The notes beneath the pieces were generated by a model. That model was not told where the DNA came from. It worked only from the letters and a program-made list of their open reading frames with translations, and searched no databases. A stretch of 64,000 nucleotides of DNA from Branchiostoma lanceolatum (taxonomy: Eukaryota > Chordata > Leptocardii > Amphioxiformes > Branchiostomatidae), in the NCBI RefSeq assembly GCF_035083965.1, contig NC_089724.1, positions 10,720,910 to 10,784,909 on the forward strand. Reading direction: 5' to 3'. Position numbers and translations under genes: made by a program. Below, piece by piece: positions 11,694 through 23,948 of this stretch (the first letter of the stretch is position 1; the number at the start of each line of letters is the position of its first letter).

Positions 11694-14600
11694 CGTGGTA
11701 GGACACACTTATTGTCCAAAATGAAGTATTTATAATCAATATCATCACTGTTGTTATTAAATTTCTAGTACAGTATACGCTAACTGTATTGCTTAGTTCT
11801 GCTTTTTTCAGTGTCCGAGCTGTGTGTTCGCTATTGGATGGCGTTCATTATGATGACTGGCAGGTGTATGGCACGACATGGAAGCAGGTGTGTGTCTCTA
11901 AAATTAAGAACCTTGAAATCAACAAGTAGTATTGCTTTTTTTGTTATTGTTGTCACGTCGGCGAAAGTGTCATCACGCAAGTCCTCCCTCGGGAATTCCT
12001 GCATTCACTTCATCTAGAAAAGGATATCCGAGTTCACCCAAGTATACCGTGGGGTCATGGACGAATAAAGGCGCTGGCGTGTTTTATTGTATCGTGTATT
12101 GAACGTGTGTACGTACTGTACTACACTGTCCCGTATTGTAGTGCATTGCGCTGTAATGTATTGCATTACACATGTGGGTGCATTCTGACCTAGCCTGTGG
12201 GTGTTGCCACGTGTAAAATAACACTAACAAGGTATCAGAAGGGTCACAGTACGTTGAAACATCATGTCATATCTTCGCTTCAACCCAATGGGTGGTTATC
12301 AAAATCATGTGTAGCTACCAGCTAGAAATAACTACAGCCCCAGGCAGATCTCGTGTGCATGCTGCAGTGCGCTCTATGCAGTGTCATTCCGGGTTTTATG
12401 CTGTCGAAGATTATGTCAATGCCAACGCGTTCGGCCTTGAGAAGGCCCTCGCGGGAACCAAGGACACGATCCGTCTATGAAACCACCATATGAAGACTGA
12501 GCAGCTGGAAGCTGTTTCAACTATGTCTTCTCCTCTACTCCAGATTCTTGTAACGACGTAGGCTTTTAACTTCGGAAGAGAGATATTTACTAATAAGCGG
12601 AAATTATTGTGAAACCTGATAAATCTAGTTAATCCTGGAGACTAACATCTCAACATCTGTCGAATACCTTTTTGTCGCGGAATTTTCTCCGTATGATACG
12701 CTTGCATAGCAAGGTCAATCAATGCGCACGTTACGAACTCAGCCTGTTAAAATGGCAACCATTTATTGTTCCAGTCGCCGTTTTAAAACTGTTATAATCG
12801 ATTTCTGTCAAAGATATTCAAGTGCAGACACCACCAGTTTACGCTCAATTTACGAGCCAACTTGAAATGCTTAAAATTATGTGAACTTCATTCCCTGTCC
12901 GTTTATGAGTACAGACAAAAAAACTCTTATTTGAGGCCCATATACATGTTGTGTCAAGACAGTCAACACCGACACCGGTTGAGCAAACACATCAACACCG
13001 ACATTGCCCGAAGGTATGATCACACGTATACGTAACGAGAGGCACCTACCTGACACGCCTTACCTGTATCAACTCTTCCATGTTCCCATGGCAGCGGGCC
13101 GGTGCGTTCCACTTTAAGAATGCGGCTCTCGAGGTATTCAGTGACGACTGCAGAGGTCTCTAAAACTCTCTCTATATATATATACATATAGACTTGACTG
13201 AAGGAATCCTTTCATTTACTAAGCCACCAATTGCAAATGCATGCTTCATGTTGTCTCGTTTACCAGAGGTATAGCAATTTTCCCTGAAAGCCGAGCTTAA
13301 ACTTAACCTTAACCAAAAGAAAGGGGCAGCTCGGAAAACGTAACGAATTAGCCTCACCAAACATCTGCTTGGAAATTATGCCAAATCTATTCATGGCTGA
13401 TTGTCTCGGTGACCTCGACTTGTTTACAACTCGCTGCACCGCGGCAATAGGGCGGGGTCAAACTTCACCAGGCTGTAGTGATACGCAACGCTGTATCAAA
13501 CTGCCATTATTCGTCCAAATGAATAGGATTTTCAGCTCTGGAAGTGTTCTTTCATGTTTGCTTTCTTTCCAGAAAACTTGCTTTGCTTTAACGTACTGAA
13601 ATCTAGTACTAGTATCACTAATAGGAAAACAACTAAAGGGATGAGAATATAAGGATAACTTTAGCTGACTGAAAATCTCGCAACGGTAATTGATTTTGTT
13701 TACCGCCCCGTTAAGCTGGTTAAAAGCTGGTAAGACTACATGAAAAAATGGCACGATTTCTGACAGCTGTAGATCAAGACATTGATGAAGTTCCCTCTTT
13801 AGAAAATATCAAATATCAGAAATATACAAATGCCGGTGACAAATTACTTTCAAGAGAATTATTTTGCAAAAATCAAAACGTATATGCTGTCTAATTTGAT
13901 TGGTCACAGTGCCATTGGATGAGACTTGAACTCTAGCTCCATGAAGTGATATTCCTGTATGAATATATCTTATTGGCTGCCCCATGATAACCCTGACTCG
14001 TCGACTCATGGTATTCCATTTTAATGTAGCCTACGAATGCAATGTTGGAATAGATCAAAAGGTCTACTGTATGAGCCAACAGATAGCAATGTTGACACTA
14101 AAATCCCATTAGCATATTTTGCAGTTTTCAGGGCTGCTTTCCCAGTGATTGTGTAGCCAGTTACACAGTTACAGGTATTTGCATAATGCTGCTAGCCTCC
14201 ATTCTAGTCCAGTAGTAATATAGATCTTAGGGAGTGTTAATCAAACTTGATTACTGTTGTCAACTAACGATAGAGCCAGCCGGGCCTAACAGTTTATTCG
14301 GTTGTTGGGCATTGCGTATGGTAAATAAGCACAAGGACATCCATTGAAAATTGCTTCAGCAGGATTGTTTTTGATCGAGTGAATTTGAAAACTGGTTAGA
14401 AACTCCCTTATTCCAAGGAGGTTGTCCCATTGCCTTCTTGATTATTTCAAACAATCACCGGATGAAATTGCTTTTACTCTGTCTGAATTTCAACCGAAAT
14501 GTTGTTGTGCCGTTGACTAAATGACCAAAATGTAACACATCTGTATGCAACCAGACCTCTCGAAAGTCATCAAATTGTTGTTGGCTGTTGATCTTTTGGC

Positions 14601-14949
14601 CTTCACCTGAAATCTGTACCTTGACCCGTACGTGCAAAATATAGTGGTGTACATGTCGGTGGGTTAGTCGGGGTCGTAAACGAAGCTAACATACCCATAG
14701 TGCACAGCAAGGAAATGCTTCGAAATACCTACCAGATGAAGCGCCATTTGCACAAGACGTTTAAAACTCAACAAAGTATTCTTAGTGTGTGCGGGTTTTT
14801 TTTTTGGGGGGGGGGGGGATAAATTCTTTCAATTTACTTGTACCATGTCCTTGCTTGTACATTATATGGTATTTCGTTTCGAAAGGCGGACATGTTGTGT
14901 GAGTACGACAAGGCATAACAGGTGTAGAGTGAAATGGTTCCCGTTAAAT
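11694..14949. other. Gene-free stretch
   Basis: No exon could be supported. A TATA-rich run (tatatatatata) lies near 13173-13190, and poly-T/poly-G runs lie at about 14798-14818. Short open frames here have no recognisable domains. Confidence 0.35.
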
Positions 14950-15765
14950 CACCCGTTACAAGTACCGTTTACAGTTGTAAGTGGTTAACGGTGACCACCG
15001 TTAGCCAGTTATAAGTGGACCAGGAGACGTCTCCTGGCTCTTGAGATACAGCGTTAACGGTAAGGACAGGCCGGGAGAGATGGGTCACCGAGGCCATAGA
15101 TAGTGGACTGTAGGAGAAGCCTCGCGATATTTGGGAACGTGACCTCACGAGGGTACAGAACGGTGGCCGGGAGGCTACCGGGAAGTGGCCGGGATATTGT
15201 GTTTTCAGGCCCGCCGACCGTCCGGATCGATCGCCGTAGGTCGTCCAGCAGCAAAACACTGCCTGTTCCATGGTGAGGTGAGCAACTTTGGTTCATTTAT
15301 ACCGATCATTTTTATATTGAATAGGCACAGATCCTCGTTAATTTGCAACTAGCTCGAGCTATGCCCGGCGCGTGTTAAAGGGGGAGGGGGGTGCACACAT
15401 CACCGCGAGTAAAAATAGTATGGTTCTTTTTAGCCCACTGCTGTTGTTACTGGCCTCATTCATAATTTGGCCACGTTCATCCAGATCATACATGTATCAA
15501 AAACACAAAAGGTCGGTTTGTAATATTCTAACTGGAGTACGTAAAGTAACACTAACAGACACAGAAGACTAGTCGAGTCGACACAGTATCCAGGGTTCGC
15601 GGAAAAGGCTGGCCAGGCTACCCTACCAGGCTTAGTATGTTACCCTTTCTGGGCCCCCAGGGGTATGCATAGGGGCTTGGCCTGTAATGGAATTTCCTAG
15701 AGGAAAAATGTGTCAATAAGCCCATTCACGGTTGCGACTACACATGCGCAATGTCAAAGGTGAAG
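14950..15765 (+). repeat. 816-bp sequence, left member of a distant inverted pair
   Basis: This interval matches the reverse complement of 32109-32924 along its whole length, also 816 bp, with only a few differences visible by eye. It contains an internal palindrome (ccaggagacgtctcctgg, about 15019-15036) and short frames that are the same in both copies. Its right end, aataagcccattcacggttgcgactacacatgcgca...gtgaag, is one arm of the small inverted-repeat element at 31971-32159. No transposase or clear terminal inverted repeats were found, so the class is unknown. Confidence 0.85.
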
Positions 15766-15874
15766 ACAGGACAGGACAGTATGAATCTCCAAACTTACCA
15801 CATAGTACCTGGGACTGGGAGATACATGTGCTAGTACGAGAATGAGATACTGTTAGTAAGTTGGTCAAAATACC

Positions 15875-16030
15875 GTCAATGCAGAAATGTTCGCGGTGGT
15901 TTGATGTTCATGGTTTTTGCAGTGAACTTTCAGCGCGAACTTAAAACCACCGCAAAACTTTTTGCCGACTTACTAGTATGACTGTAGCGCTATTGTTACA
16001 ACTGCAAACACTCAATTTTCCCTATATAGT
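15875..16030. mobile_element. GCGGTGGTTTTA-family MITE (copy 2)
   Basis: Contains gcagaaatgttcgcggtggtttgatgttcatggtttttgcagtg and then, inverted, gcgaacttaaaaccaccgcaaaac. The palindromic ends identify the same family as 6347-6545. It is non-coding. Confidence 0.65.
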
Positions 16031-16165
16031 ATGTCATTCACATTAAGGGGAAAGCTATAAGCAAATTATAAATAAACTAAAAGATTACAAGAACATCGCT
16101 GACACCTGTGTTCCCACCAGAGATTTTGTTTCATGTTTGGGAATCGAAAGGCATTCAATTTCAAA

Positions 16166-16411
16166 TTACCGTAAAGCCTGTTGAATTTCGTCCCTCAAAT
16201 GCAAGAAGTCATTTTCAGATGATAGGTCATAGAAACCTGTCGTACGACACACCTGTTTAAGCCCGACCATGTTCACATTGGTCGCAAGAAGAGGTCCATA
16301 ACTTTTGAATGAATTGGTGACATTTTTAGGGCAGCCTTGGATGTGTTTTACAAGATTCATAGCCTCTACCAGGCTCCGCGAGATCGCTGGGAAAATAGTA
16401 GAAATCGGCAA
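16166..16411 (-). pseudogene. Coding-like fragment of unknown family
   Basis: The 81-codon minus-strand frame has a balanced, protein-like composition (for example VKHIQGCPKNVTNSFKSYG and NDFLHLRDEIQQAL) and a plausible amphipathic C-terminus. Its 5' part lies inside the left arm of the hairpin at 16363-16554. I do not recognise the family. It could be a captured exon, a transposon-borne fragment or chance. No splice-site model extends it convincingly. Confidence 0.25.
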
Positions 16412-16554
16412 ATAGAGTGAAAGTATGCCAGTGGTACTCCGCTATACAGTGAAGCTCATGGACCCTCTCTCAGTAGCTAACTCCCTTGGAACACTATTCA
16501 CTCTATTTGCCGATTTCTACTATTTTCCCAGCCTTGTCGCGGAGCCTGGTAGAG
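16363..16554. repeat. Hairpin: ~57-bp inverted repeat with ~77-bp loop
   Basis: The left arm, ctctaccaggctccgcgaga...ggcaaatagagtga (16363-16420), is nearly the reverse complement of tcactctatttgccgatttc...cgcggagcctggtagag (16498-16554). Only a few mismatches are visible. It is non-coding except for the overlap with the fragment at 16166-16411. Confidence 0.85.
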
Positions 16555-17484
16555 GGTACAAGATTCAGCCACTACTAGTACTAGTACATGTATTGTCATC
16601 AAGTCCATGGTCTGATCTCTCATAGCCACACTGGAAATCATATGACATTTGTATCAAACAGTCAAAACCAACGTTGCCAGTGACCTAGGTTTTTGCGGTT
16701 ACCTCTTTATCGCAAACTTAAAATCATTCTCAACCACCCCCTAGCGAAAAGTGAACTGTCCACTAATGCTTTCCTTATTACTAGTAAGTTATTCCCACTG
16801 CAAATTTCAAGCCATTTAGCTTTCCTAGCAGGGTACCTGGGTATTACAGGCACCAAAAATACAAAAAATCACCTCCATTTAAGAAGTGGACTACTCCATG
16901 ATCATTTGCACCTTTAATATCTGGTGCAAAGACCTTACACCTGAGTCCTCACCAAATTTACTTGGCTTACATAGGATGTCACGGAAGACAATTGCAAAAA
17001 GCATCATTTCGGGCAAAACTGCCCCCAAAATGATTAATAATGATATTGTAACCACCTCCATGCAAGAAGTGTCTATTCTGGAAAAAGCTCCTCCTATCTC
17101 TCCTTACAGCAACTAGCTCTTCCTCACCGAATTTCATTCCATTTGGCTTTCATAGCAGTACACAAGTAAAAACAAACTTGGGGCAAAATCATTTTCATCC
17201 ATCCCCTTGCAAGTTGTGGGAACTTCCTGGATCATGCTTATTTCACGACAAACAGTTCAATACCCTACAGCAACAGACTCATAGTCTCATATGGCCATGG
17301 CTAGGCCAAGGCAAGCATTCCTGACCATGCCCCTATAGCTAGCCTCTCTGTTGAGTGGTGTTGTACATTGTGCCCTATCTTTAAAACACTTCTGCAAACA
17401 GCCCACTTGACCTCTCCAAACTATATCTCACTACAGTCCAGTGAGTCCACGTACTTACATGCTACTAGTTTGTGTCAGTAATAC

Positions 17485-18095
17485 TGTAAATTTTGAAATG
17501 TTCGCGGTGGTTTTATGTTCATGGTGTTCACGGCAACCGTTTCACCGCAAACATTTTTGTCTAATACTGTGGCGTAGGGGTGGATACCGGTTTGCTGGAC
17601 CTGATTCAGGCCTATATAACATCCAAAAACCGAGTCCAAAAACCTGAGAGCCAAAAACCTGAGTCCAAAAAAAAATGAATACAGTACAAATATATTTTTC
17701 TATTTTATTTGATGAAAAGTGTTTTGAGTCTACCCTCTGACAAAAACAGGCATTTAAAATAAGTGCAACATTCAAATATCAAACACGTTGGTTTATCTTG
17801 AAAGTCTTCTCACCAAGAAACTTTTATAGTTTTGCTTGTCAGTATTAATTCTCTATGCTTGATATTGGTCTAATAAAACAAAACATCAACTGGACAGGAT
17901 CAGGTCCAGGTTCAGGTCCCTGGACCTAAACTTGGACTCGGACCTTATTAAGCCGAACCTATATCCACCCCTCCTGTGGCGGTATCATCAGGTATGTGAC
18001 TACAGTATAGCACTGCTGCAAACTTAAAACCACCGCAAACACTCTATTTTCCCCTTAGCACAAAATCAGAACCATGCAAACTTAAATGCATTCAC
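17485..18095. mobile_element. GCGGTGGTTTTA-family MITE (copy 3), interrupted by a hAT-type insertion
   Basis: The left half (actgtaaattttgaaatgttcgcggtggttttatgttcatgg, from 17484) and the right half (gctgcaaacttaaaaccaccgcaaacactc, about 18013-18042) are two parts of one element. They are separated by the 399-bp insertion at 17575-17973. Removing that insertion and one copy of its target duplication restores a family-like order. Confidence 0.7.
17575..17973. mobile_element. 399-bp non-autonomous hAT-type transposon with 8-bp target duplication
   Basis: The insertion is flanked by the direct repeat ctgtggcg at 17567-17574 and 17974-17981. An 8-bp target-site duplication is the hallmark of the hAT superfamily. 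The terminal inverted repeats read taggggtggataccggtttg at the left and, inverted, gaggggtggatataggttcg at the right, resembling common hAT ends (CAGGGGTGG). The interior repeats ccaaaaacctgagtcc-like words and has no transposase ORF, so it depends on a transposase supplied elsewhere. Confidence 0.85.
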
Positions 18096-18198
18096 ATTAA
18101 CAAGACCACCTCCTAGTGGTGAGAAGTAAACCAGTTATTATTGCCTGAGGTACATGTAGGTACCACAACGATCTGCATTGGCCGATGAGAAAAACTGT

Positions 18199-20013
18199 GT
18201 TGGCAGAAAAACCTTTCCAGTCCGGACAGCAGAAAAAAATGTCCAGGCTGAAAAGAGGATCTGCATGGGGGTTCCTGGCAACACTTAAAGCTAAATTCAG
18301 CAGGTTTAGTTTAATTCAAGAGGATCGACAACGCTTAACAGTGGTTCACATTCCTATAGAACTGGCAGCGCAGCATCATGAATGGCCCAAGGGTGCAACC
18401 ATTTTGTAGGGGGGTCTGAGGGCATACTCTCCCAGAAAATCTTAACCCTCTCAAATCTTAACCCTTAATACATGTCGTATCGACATGAGGTGGGGTGCAT
18501 ACGAAGCATTCATGACATTCCAGCCAACCAATGTAGGGGGGTCTGGCATGCTCTCCTATAAAAGAGGGTCTGCATGCCCTTTTTCGTGAAGCGTTACGAG
18601 CAATTTTAATTCACCGTTAATCGTTACCGGCCGCCCTGAATTTACCGTTAAGCGTTATCGGAATATTAATCGTGAAGCGTTACTGGCCGTTTTAATTCTT
18701 CGTTAAGTGTTATTTGTCATCCTGAATTCAATGTTAAGTGTTATTGAGTAATTCCTCGTTATGCAGAAGAAAGCATTTCAGTGGGTCAAGATTTCAAAAT
18801 TTTCTCCAGGAGCACACGGCTCCGGCGAAAATATGTCGGTAGGGTGCCTGAAACACTTCTATTTTTTACTCTACCAGCAAAGTTTTCTTAAAATTCAGGA
18901 AATTAAGCGTTTCGCGGTTCAAGATTTTAAAATTTTCTCCGTCTGCATGCCGGGCCTCCGTCGAAAAATATTGTCCGGAGGGCTTCGACCCCCAAAACTC
19001 AATTTGCAAGCTGAAACTCGTCTGTATTTTTTCACAAACAGAGATATCTTAACTTACATTACCAGTAATATTTGCCCATCTAAATGCAAGAAATAGCGTT
19101 TCAGGGTGTCAAGAATTTTCCCCGGGAGCATGTCGCAGCTCCGGCGAGGACTGGAGGGCGTGACGCCCCTCAAAAATCAAGCTGAAACTCTTCTGTATTT
19201 TTTTTTTTCAAATAGAGATGTCATAAATCTTAGCTTACTCTTCTGCAAAATCCCCCCTCAGAATGCAGGAAATAGCGTTTCAGAGGGTCAAGATTTCAAA
19301 ATTTTCGTCGCGCCTTCGGCGCTCGTCATCGTGATCATTAACATTTCGTCCCACCAATACGAAATTTCCTGTCGCCGCCGAATCAGTAAAGGGTTCGGAG
19401 CAGGCGTGCGAGAATGGCATAGCGTAATAGGTCTCTTGCCACAAGATCAGGACGACAAGTGGCAAAAAAACGTCGTCTTTAGGGGTATCTCATGTTCTAA
19501 AAATGCTGAATTTACCGTTAAGCGTTATCGGCCGGCCTGAATTTACCGTTAAGCGTTATCGGCTGGCCTGAATTTACCGTTAAGCGTTGCCAGGACCCCC
19601 CCATGCAGACCCTCATAAAATCCTAACCCTCTCAAATGCAATTCCTTACATTTTGAGACCCAAAGTTTGCATGTTTACTGTGTCGAAACCAAGATAACCA
19701 GATGTCCTGTTGTAACTTTTCATAGGGCAATGTTGTCTTTCGACTACGCCTTGCGATTAAAATCTCAGTAATGCTGAAAGAAGAATTCAGGATAACAAAT
19801 AGCAGGCTATGTAGAATTAATGGCAAAGCCGACTGGCTACGATTAACAGTGAAATAAAAATAGTAGACTATTGTCGATACAGACTTTCATTTTTAGGCGT
19901 AGTCAGTATCTCTGATTCTATGCAGGACAGGACACCTCCTCCCCCATGCAGACCCTCTCTTCAGAATGGACAGAGTTTTTTCTGTCCGGACTGGACAGGA
20001 TTTTCCACCAACA
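18199..20013. mobile_element. 1.8-kb inverted-repeat-bounded element with internal GTTAAGCGTT arrays
   Basis: The left end (gttggcagaaaaacctttccagtccggacag...gaggatctgcatggggg, 18199-18272) matches the inverse of the right end (about 19938-20013: cccccatgcagaccctctcttcagaatggacag...ggattttccaccaac). A second inner pair is present: ctgcatgggggttcctggcaacactta at 18261 and taagcgttgccaggacccccccatgcag at 19581. Inside are two blocks of degenerate ~30-bp repeats based on gaatttaccgttaagcgttatcgg. Between them are about three ~180-bp units around gcgtttcagagggtcaagatttcaaaatttt. No transposase is seen. Confidence 0.7.
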
Positions 20014-20866
20014 TGAGAAACATTTTTGTTGTTGTTGAAGAAAGCAGAAGAACTATCGAGAAGGGGATGTGGTGTGCTGTATACATGTACATTGGTTACC
20101 TTCACATGTATGATCTCCTTCATGTTGAACTTAGTCAAGGGGCTTATGTTTTCACAGTCTAATCTTGATTGATCTTATGATGCATAAGAAAAAGCGCATC
20201 ACTTTATTATTGGATAATCATATGAACTGTAACCTGCTACGAAAAAACATTATTCTTCCTCCTATGTCTAATCTCATTAGGTCGCCTGCTTGACCAGTGG
20301 TATTTAATGAATAATTCACATCCATACATACTGATATAGTGATAGTATCTTTTAAAAGTCTGCAAATATTGTAAGAAAGCTGTAAACTTAACCTAAACAT
20401 GATCCAGTCCCACAGTATACGTAGTAAGTCCATGATGCAATTGGCCTTGTGACCCACAAAGCACAGCACTGCGTTTCATCCTGAAGTCAGCAAAACATTA
20501 TTAAGTTAATTGCTTCGGGCTCTAAGAACTCAAAATCAGTGTTGTTCTATATCTGACTTCAAAATTTCAAACAAGTAATTCATCAAATAAAGTATATGGT
20601 TGTATTCCTTTTTCTGATACTTAGATTTCAAAAAATATTCTATATACTATAGTACAAACCCTACATGTAGGTGCACCAGTAAGAAATAAGGTGTATAGCT
20701 CCAATTTTGAGTGCACAAAGGTGCACATGCACCCACTGTTTCAAGCCCTGTATAGCCAAAGGCAGTATAGATGGAATACTAGTAGCTTCTCCTGTATTCA
20801 TCATCACATGAGAATTCTAACAGAATGTTATTCCCTTTTTATACAAATGTAGTAAGAATTGTAGGA

Positions 20867-20868
<2 letters not shown>

Positions 20869-20929
<61 letters not shown>

Positions 20930-20977
20930 TGCTGACATATTTAGATCAGAGTTTCTGATGAGTGAGGAGTCCCAGGG

Positions 20978-21027
<50 letters not shown>

Positions 21028-21070
21028 ACATATTTAGATCAGAGTTTCTGATGAGTGAGGAGTCCCAGGG

Positions 21071-21124
<54 letters not shown>

Positions 21125-21175
21125 ACATATTTAGATCAGAGTTTCTGATAAGTGAGGAGTCCCAGGGACATGTGT
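20869..21175. repeat. Composite minisatellite: three TG tracts alternating with a 52-bp unit
   Basis: (TG)n runs at 20869-20927, about 20981-21023 and about 21074-21120 are each followed by gctgacatatttagatcagagtttctgatgagtgaggagtcccagggacatg. The 52-bp spacer is almost unchanged between copies, with one visible substitution in the third. The higher-order unit is therefore TG tract plus spacer, roughly 95 bp, expanded to three copies. Confidence 0.95.
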
Positions 21176-22697
21176 CAAAAACTTAACTTATGACTGCTTA
21201 GACTACACTGTAGTGTATTAGGTATCTATTGTTGTCACGAGACATTATATACATTGCACTTATCCTATGTATTTTTGTACATACTATAAGCACTAGAAAA
21301 AAGACAATGCATTGTCTTTATTAACCCAACCTTCACCTTTTTGTTCTTGTTGTTTCTATAGGGGCTGACAATATTCAACCCAGACAGAGCATCAATGCCC
21401 TGTCCTCATGAGATGACAGTGAGTGAGAAGCTGACAGTGCAACAATGGATTACCTGCATCTGCATGGAGGAGTCATGTATCAACACCAACCAAGTCCTAG
21501 TTTTTTTAGAATGCATTGGGTCTGTCAAACAGCTAGTAAAAGTTTACACATGTATGAATCCTTCCTGCAATTTCAATTCCCATTGCACTGTAGACATGTA
21601 TGTAATTATTACAATGGCAATGACTCTGATCCACATGCTTTTAAAATCACACCTCAATCCAAAAAACCTCATTAGATTAAAAATGTAGTAGAAAATGCCC
21701 CCGTTTTGCATGTCTCTTATATGTAACTTATACATATTCCAGGACTACATATGCTGTCAGTAAGTGTAATTGTCCACGTCTTTGACAGTTGTTTGTGCCC
21801 ATGCATGTATTTCTATATGCAATAATACAGTACATAACCAATTTGAATTGCATTGAATTGTTTTCCTCTTTAGTCTTTGTTTGACTGTTATCATAACACA
21901 TATTGGTATATTCCAAAGTCAATCCATACACGGAGGGTGACCCAGGAAAAAGCATGTCAGTGGCACCTCAGGCATAACTGATTAAACAAGGAAGCCACGC
22001 TCTCTGTTGTTTTCTATATTCTGTCAAATATTCCATTGAACAGCTTCAGAATGTAAGGTAGCTGCAGGGGAGTTAGGATAAATTGTGTGTTTTAGATGCT
22101 CTGTTGAACATGTATAGGTATCTGAGCAGTTCCTGATTAATTGATTTCAAGCTGTGTGCATTTTGTGATCTATTCACTTCAAACTGATGTGGTCATTGCG
22201 CCAATGTCAGATGTATGTGCTGAGACCTAATGTGAGTCTTGCCTTGCAATACCGACTCATATTTATTTATTTTTACTGTAACAATTACATGTTGAGGGTA
22301 ACAAGATGTTGATATGATCTTAATAATCTAGATTGCTTAATCTTTCCATATCAGTTTGTTACAAAGTGTTATGCATGAGTCTAAGTTACCCTTGTTATGC
22401 ACATGTACATAAAAAGTACAAACACAAACACTTTTCTATGTAAAAAGTTGTTGATATGGGATTCATTTTTTGTTGCTTTATTCTACTGCAGTCAAGTCAG
22501 CATAAAATAAACTGTGGTCTTCGAACATAACATGTGCTTCTGGAGTTTAAGTCAATAAAGCCAGCAGGATTTTAAAGACGATTCAGATGTTTTTATCTTT
22601 TCATGTAATCTATAGTTATCTACAATACTCAAAACAAAGCCACAATATGCATATATATATTTATTGAAGTTGTAATGTTTTTGGATAAGTCATACTA
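21176..22697. other. Gene-free stretch with one weak exon-like segment
   Basis: A segment after ttcttgttgtttctatag (from 21361) has an open frame of roughly 100 codons and some protein-like character (SEKLTVQQWITCICMEES). It has no recognisable family and no clear partner exons. The rest is AT-rich, non-coding DNA. Confidence 0.25.
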
Positions 22698-23445
22698 AAA
22701 GGAGTCCTAAACTCTAGAAGGGAGTGTTATTTTCCACTAGATTATGTATCAATGAATACATAATCAGCCGACTTTGAACAGAATTCAGACCCTACCCATG
22801 GATTCCCTATACGTATTCCCACTTCCTTCATGGTGAATATTTTTAGCATAAATAAGGGGGGCTTAGCACAATCATAAGGCCAGTTGTTAATAAGATATAA
22901 AGGCACATATAAGACCTTTCTTAGCCCCCCTGACATTCTTTTATCACGCCATGAATGTACATTGTATCACGAAAGTTCATAAAAAGAATGGCAGAGGAAG
23001 TGGAAAAATATAGCTTCTGGTTATGGACCAGAAGGAGAGGAAAGGCCTGGGGGAAGAAGGAGACAGCATAAGTGTAACAACGAAGAGGCTTAAGGAGCAG
23101 CAGTGAGGCTGAGGGCGTACCAGGGTACGTGGGGGATATAACCTCCTTTGAGGGACGAAACGTTTGAGGGGCCTCTGGCTGAAGATCACAGCTGACTCCT
23201 TGGTGCTGAAAAGCACGTCAAGTGGCACGAGCTACCTGGCAGGTGACAATCAAATCATCCTGTACTTCCAGTGAAAAGAAAATAGAGGATCATGTGGGGA
23301 ATTTAGTAAAATACTGAATGCGTTTTGATGCGCACGGGACTAGTGGGTACTTATCATATATTGTAATAAGTATTCGTTTTTTACTTCGAAAAACTATCAT
23401 CTATTGGTAAATAACTCCCCCCCCCCCGGAATTTAGGACTCCTTT
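22698..23445. mobile_element. ~748-bp element bounded by short terminal inverted repeats
   Basis: aaaggagtcctaaa at 22698 is exactly inverted as tttaggactccttt at 23432-23445. No transposase frame is visible. The interior includes a purine-rich region (about 22983-23110) and a poly-C run near 23417. The 14-bp ends are short, so this is a moderate-confidence transposon call. Confidence 0.45.
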
Positions 23446-23948
23446 AATCTTCTGACATTGTACAGGGCTTGAAAGCGTTGCTTGTTTTATCTCGCCTATA
23501 GAACAAAAATGATTTCTTTCAAATTCGGCTGGCATATTTCTATATGCTCATGCTAATTTTGTAACTGAGATCATATTTCGTTAATGAAAGTCTTTAACAT
23601 ATTTCATGTAAGCGTCCAGAAAGTGATACAACATGAAAGGTTGTTTTGCAGACTCCCATGGAAAATAATGTCTATGCACTACAAGTACTGTACATTGAAA
23701 TCTATAGTTCTGGACTGAAAAGATAAATCGTAGGTTGTTTGTAAATATATGCAATCAAACGCACGTAAAGGCTATTGGACGAATGAAATATCGATAGACA
23801 TTTTTTACTATTTTTTAAACTTTTTTTGGAAGGTTATCTGACGAATGAAAGGTTTTTAACTCGGCAGAAGACGACAAAAACACTTTCTGTCGGGTCCATT
23901 TTGCAGTTCTAACGTTTGTCGCTAGGATGAAATAAATCGTTTTGTTTG

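Noticed and set aside
15372-15572. Identical 66-aa frames at 15372-15572 (+) and 32302-32502 (-)
   Set aside because: They are identical only because the 816-bp DNA repeat is. Composition is not protein-like and there is no domain.
19106-19540. 144-codon open frame
   Set aside because: Runs through the internal repeat arrays of the 18.2-20.0 kb element. The repeated peptide reflects repeated DNA.
20828-21125. Long Cys/Val or His/Thr repeat peptides
   Set aside because: Direct translation of TG/CA microsatellite DNA.
21361-21688. Exon-like segment after a decent acceptor
   Set aside because: No matching upstream or downstream exon and no recognised family. Kept only as a remark in the gene-free stretch.
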